NCBI GenBank assembly: GCA_900769695.1
Contig: CAAGHO010000030.1
Span: forward strand, 1-7,553
Source of the DNA: Bacilli bacterium
GTDB taxonomy: Bacteria > Bacillota_I > Bacilli_A > RF39 > UBA660
DNA length: 7,553 nt
Direction: 5' to 3'
A program made the position numbers and the translations under genes. This document shows positions 5,462 to 7,553 of the stretch, in pieces. The notes under the pieces were generated by a model. That model saw only the letters and a program-made list of their open reading frames with translations. It had not been told where the DNA came from and did no database searches. Position 1 is the stretch's first letter. Each line of letters opens with the position of its first letter.

Positions 5462-6211
5462 ATGAAGAAAAGAAAAATATTAATGTTATTAATAATAATT
5501 TTGGGAATGTTTATATTTTTTAGAAATATCTCGTTTAATAATATCTCTTATAGATTAAATAAATTTGTTTCTAAAATAACTAATACTTCAGAATATAAAA
5601 CAATAAAGCAAGATATAAATAAAAATTATTCTGGAATTGGTCAAGAAAAAGTAAAAAATAAAGATGGCTATTTTACTACATTTACTACTATTGAAAATCA
5701 TAAAAAAACTTATATTGAATATAAACAAAATGCTGATTCTTCTTGGAGTAATAATCAATATTGGGGTGGTACTATGGCAGAAAATGGCTGTGGCATTACT
5801 GCACTTGCAACTATTTTAAGTGGATATAATAAAAATTATACTCCAGAAGATCTTAGACAACAATATTATCCTAAATTAAATTATGACATACTTTCAAAAG
5901 AGTTATCTAATACATTTAATATTAAAAATACAGATTTTTACTATGATAGTGTTCATTTATCTAAAGAAAAATTGCAAGAGCATTTAGAAACAAACCGACC
6001 TATTTTAGTTTGTGTATGGAATCAGCCTCATGATAATCGTTGGACAACTAGCTCACATTATATGGCTTTACTGGCAACAGATAATAATGACATGGTTTAT
6101 ATTTCTAATCCTAATGGTGGAAAAAATGATAGTAAAAGTTCAGGTTGGTACAAGTTCAAAGAGATAACTCCTTATATCGCAAAAGCTTTATATATAGAAA
6201 GTTATAATTAA
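5462..6211 (+). CDS. membrane-anchored or secreted C39-like cysteine peptidase
   Basis: Extracytoplasmic protein of 249 residues: an N-terminal hydrophobic anchor (about 6-20 after MKKRK), a lysine/asparagine-rich linker, then a C39-like papain-fold domain (Peptidase_C39_2 type, about 85-245). Visible catalytic features are the oxyanion Gln in YKQ (89), the nucleophile C110 in ENGCGITALATILSGY, and H199 in SSHYMALLA. The third position is Asn (ISNPNGG, N216), where Asp-Pro is usual. Homologues are surface-exposed and mostly uncharacterised; they act on peptides or the cell wall. No lipobox is seen, and the helix may be an anchor or an uncleaved signal. AGGAG lies eight bases before the ATG. 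It stands alone, is divergent from the VanRS-like operon, and ends at a hairpin terminator. I infer that it is a target of that two-component system. Confidence 0.85.
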   Translation: MKKRKILMLLIIILGMFIFFRNISFNNISYRLNKFVSKITNTSEYKTIKQDINKNYSGIGQEKVKNKDGYFTTFTTIENHKKTYIEYKQNADSSWSNNQYWGGTMAENGCGITALATILSGYNKNYTPEDLRQQYYPKLNYDILSKELSNTFNIKNTDFYYDSVHLSKEKLQEHLETNRPILVCVWNQPHDNRWTTSSHYMALLATDNNDMVYISNPNGGKNDSKSSGWYKFKEITPYIAKALYIESYN

Positions 6212-6240
6212 AAGACAGCAAAAAGCTGTCTTTATTCGTA
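6211..6240 (+). terminator. Rho-independent terminator of the C39-like gene
   Basis: A perfect 9-bp stem, AAAGACAGC (6211-6219) and GCTGTCTTT (6225-6233), with an A5 loop, begins at the last base of the stop codon. The tail is T-rich but interrupted. The C39-like gene is therefore probably monocistronic. Confidence 0.8.
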
Positions 6241-6285
6241 TTTTTCGTAATTATAATAATTTATTTTTCTCTATAAAAAATCATC

Positions 6286-6297
6286 AAATTGTAATTT
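6286..6297. repeat. AAATTGTAATTT motif, copy 2
   Basis: Exact copy in the convergent gap between the peptidase and TetR genes. Here the palindrome extends to CAAATT-GT-AATTTG, and read leftward it is followed by a T6 run, so it could act as a weak terminator for the TetR operon. Confidence 0.5.
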
Positions 6298-6337
6298 GTG
6301 TTTATCATTGTATTAAAAAGTAACTTTTCCCCTTATT

Positions 6338-6931
6338 TTATATGTTTATTCGATGTGTACCAACACACTTAATAATAATATTTTCAATATCATTAATTGA
6401 ATCTTTACAATCAATATCAATCCATTCTTTTATTATTGCCATAATTCCATTAATATAAAAAGTAAGTAAATAATTTTTTTCTTTTTCAGCAATATTAAAT
6501 CTATCCAAAATAGGATTAAGAATATAATCTTTTAAATGATTGTATTTATTCTTTGCTTTCATACCACTTGGGTTATTAAAAGAGGCCTTAAATATTTTTT
6601 TGTTTTCTTTAACAAAACTTAAATATGGTGTTAAATACTTCTTTTCAATCAATTTTAAATCTTCAAGTTTTGAATTTTTTATTTTTTCTATAAACTCTTT
6701 AGTATTCTCATTAAAATAGTTCATAAACTTTTTATTTATATAATTCATTGTTTCTTCTACTAAATCGTTTATATTTTCATAATGAAGATAAAATGTTGAT
6801 CTATTTACTCCTGCTTTATTACATATTTCTTTTATAGTTATATATTCAATATCTTTATTTTCTAATAAATAGATTAATGCTTCATCAAAAAGAATAGCAG
6901 TATTAAAATACTTGCTTTCATTTTTATTCAT
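6338..6931 (-). CDS. TetR/AcrR-family transcriptional regulator
   Basis: Predicted repressor of 197 residues. The N-terminal HTH is typical of the family: ITIKEICNKAGVNRSTFYLHY at 31-51, followed by an all-helical ligand/dimer domain resembling the DhaS-like TetR C-terminal type (TetR_C_8). The ligand cannot be predicted. ATG 6929-6931 is 20 bases past the stop of the upstream small membrane protein. GGGAG at 6945-6949 serves it at the long spacing of 13 bases, and a 3-codon frame (ATG CAG TAT TAA) lies in between, so translation is likely weak or coupled. Second gene of a two-gene operon. By family habit it probably represses its own operon through the palindrome near 7404-7416. Confidence 0.88.
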   Translation of the reverse strand: MNKNESKYFNTAILFDEALIYLLENKDIEYITIKEICNKAGVNRSTFYLHYENINDLVEETMNYINKKFMNYFNENTKEFIEKIKNSKLEDLKLIEKKYLTPYLSFVKENKKIFKASFNNPSGMKAKNKYNHLKDYILNPILDRFNIAEKEKNYLLTFYINGIMAIIKEWIDIDCKDSINDIENIIIKCVGTHRINI

Positions 6932-6951
6932 TTAATACTGCATCTCCCTTC

Positions 6952-7305
6952 CTATTTTTCACTTTTTGCGATTTCATTTGCTAATCTTATTATATCTTGT
7001 GCATATTTTTCTTTTGAATTTTTAAGTATTTTTTTGTAAGAGAAATAATTTGTACTTACACCAATTATTCCAAAGATGCCAATTACAATGCCTAATACTG
7101 TAAATTTTCCATTTCCAATAACATTCATAGATAAACTCATTCCCAATCCTAAAATCAAACTCATAATTATTCCATTTGTGTACACGAATATATCTGCTGG
7201 TAATTTTGCCTTTCTATCTAATTTTTTTAGTGCTATTACTTTTGATTCTTTTTTTGCTGAATATTCATTTGCAATATGCTCTGCATAGATCTTATCTGTA
7301 TTCAT
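6952..7305 (-). CDS. small two-helix membrane protein, function unknown
   Basis: The start is ATG 7303-7305, chosen because AGGGAGGT sits seven bases before it; the longer frame from 7365 would run through the promoter and has no ribosome site. The 117 residues comprise a charged N-terminal part (MNTDKIYAEHIANEYSAKK, KLDRKAKLP), two helices (about 39-63 and 67-87), and a lysine-rich cytoplasmic tail ending EIAKSEK. From memory, similar clostridial proteins next to TetR genes sometimes carry the automatic label 'dihydropteridine reductase'; I see no nucleotide-binding motif and do not support that name. As first gene of the TetR operon it is the likely target of that regulator. A role in membrane stress or small-molecule resistance is only a guess. 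Confidence 0.85.
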   Translation of the reverse strand: MNTDKIYAEHIANEYSAKKESKVIALKKLDRKAKLPADIFVYTNGIIMSLILGLGMSLSMNVIGNGKFTVLGIVIGIFGIIGVSTNYFSYKKILKNSKEKYAQDIIRLANEIAKSEK

Positions 7306-7312
7306 AGTAAAT

Positions 7313-7320
7313 ACCTCCCT
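7313..7320 (-). promoter_or_regulatory. ribosome binding site fixing the start of the small membrane protein
   Basis: AGGGAGGT on the minus strand is seven bases from ATG 7303-7305. It decides for this start over the upstream in-frame ATG at 7363-7365. Confidence 0.8.
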
Positions 7321-7330
7321 TTCCGTATTT

Positions 7331-7359
7331 ATTTTAACAGGTTTGGTATTTGCTTTGAA
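7331..7359 (-). promoter_or_regulatory. promoter of the membrane protein-TetR operon
   Basis: Minus strand: -35 TTCAAA (7354-7359), 17-base spacer, extended -10 TGT-TAAAAT (TAAAAT at 7331-7336). It has the same extended TGnTAAAAT form as the VanRS-like operon promoter. The predicted start is near 7324, just before the ribosome site. Confidence 0.5.
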
Positions 7360-7403
7360 CAACATATTTTTAATAATGTGTTGAGTTGGTTAATTTTATC
7401 TAT

Positions 7404-7416
7404 AACTACAGTAGTT
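7404..7416. promoter_or_regulatory. palindrome, candidate TetR operator
   Basis: AACTAC-A-GTAGTT is a perfect 6+1+6 inverted repeat upstream of the TetR operon. On the minus strand it sits between TTGAAC (7414-7419) and TAAAAT (7393-7398), a possible second promoter with a short 15-base spacer; a repressor bound there would block it. No other palindrome of this quality was seen in the operon's upstream region. Confidence 0.4.
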
Positions 7417-7462
7417 CAACTTATTCTCCCCATATAAATTACTATTTTTCTAACTAATTACT

Positions 7463-7474
7463 AAATTGTAATTT
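7463..7474. repeat. AAATTGTAATTT motif, copy 3
   Basis: Exact copy overlapping the stop codon of the gene entering from the right. It lies within a slightly larger AATTAC/GTAATT inverted repeat (7456-7473). Confidence 0.5.
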
Positions 7475-7553
7475 ATCTAACAAGTTTCTCTATCGAATTG
7501 TATTCATCTCCACTTATTTGATATATACCATTATATGGTTGTTCAATATAATA
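7473..7553 (-). CDS. 3' end of a leftward gene, partial
   Basis: The last 26 codons of a minus-strand frame run from the window edge to TAA at 7473-7475 (YYIEQPYNGIYQISGDEYNS, then IEKLVR). The other two minus frames close within 13 codons, and the composition is protein-like. The product cannot be identified from so little. Confidence 0.5.
   Translation of the reverse strand, partial: YYIEQPYNGIYQISGDEYNSIEKLVR

Noticed and set aside
7076..7288. Open + strand frame of 70 codons
   Set aside because: It is antisense to the small membrane protein; its composition is explained by the opposite strand.
7306..7365. Longer start (ATG 7363-7365) for the small membrane protein
   Set aside because: It would place 20 codons across the promoter and ribosome site; the ATG at 7303-7305 has a near-perfect Shine-Dalgarno.

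Overview
The window is very AT-rich (about a quarter G+C by eye). Its proteins are rich in Ile, Lys and Asn, and its genes have strong AGGAGG-type ribosome sites. Together with the protein families present, this points to a low-GC Bacillota chromosome, most likely a clostridium. No rRNA, tRNA, CRISPR array or transposase was seen.

The centre (2711-6240) is an intact two-component module. A VanR-like response regulator, a VanS-like sensor kinase and a membrane-anchored YkuE-type metallophosphoesterase form a tight leftward operon. Diverging from it is a membrane-anchored C39-like cysteine peptidase with its own terminator. The 166-bp gap between the divergent genes holds a leftward promoter, a rightward -10 with no good -35, and four TTAA units at exactly 11-bp steps. 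That layout fits an OmpR/PhoB-class activator site serving the peptidase gene. No vanHAX-type resistance genes are present.

The left third (1-2640) is scarred. The first 21 codons of an XRE-type regulator gene, with a strong ribosome site, lie at 2543-2623. The rest of a closely similar regulator (remaining HTH, two membrane helices, Cys4 zinc ribbon) lies about 1.5 kb downstream on the same strand at 484-1059. The two pieces meet at the same codon of the HTH and share a 23-bp imperfect direct repeat. Between them are an orphan C-terminal membrane-protein remnant (2313-2576) and an acyltransferase-3 gene (1053-2075) whose 5' end looks damaged. The stretch 1-483 has no intact gene, only short frame-broken pieces that look like decayed coding sequence.

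The right end (6338-7553) is a leftward two-gene operon: a small two-helix membrane protein followed by a TetR-type regulator, preceded by a promoter and a palindrome that could be the TetR operator. The last 81 bases carry the 3' end of another leftward gene entering from outside.

A short near-palindrome, AAATTGTAATTT, occurs three times exactly and once with one change, each time at or near the 3' end of a gene or gene remnant.
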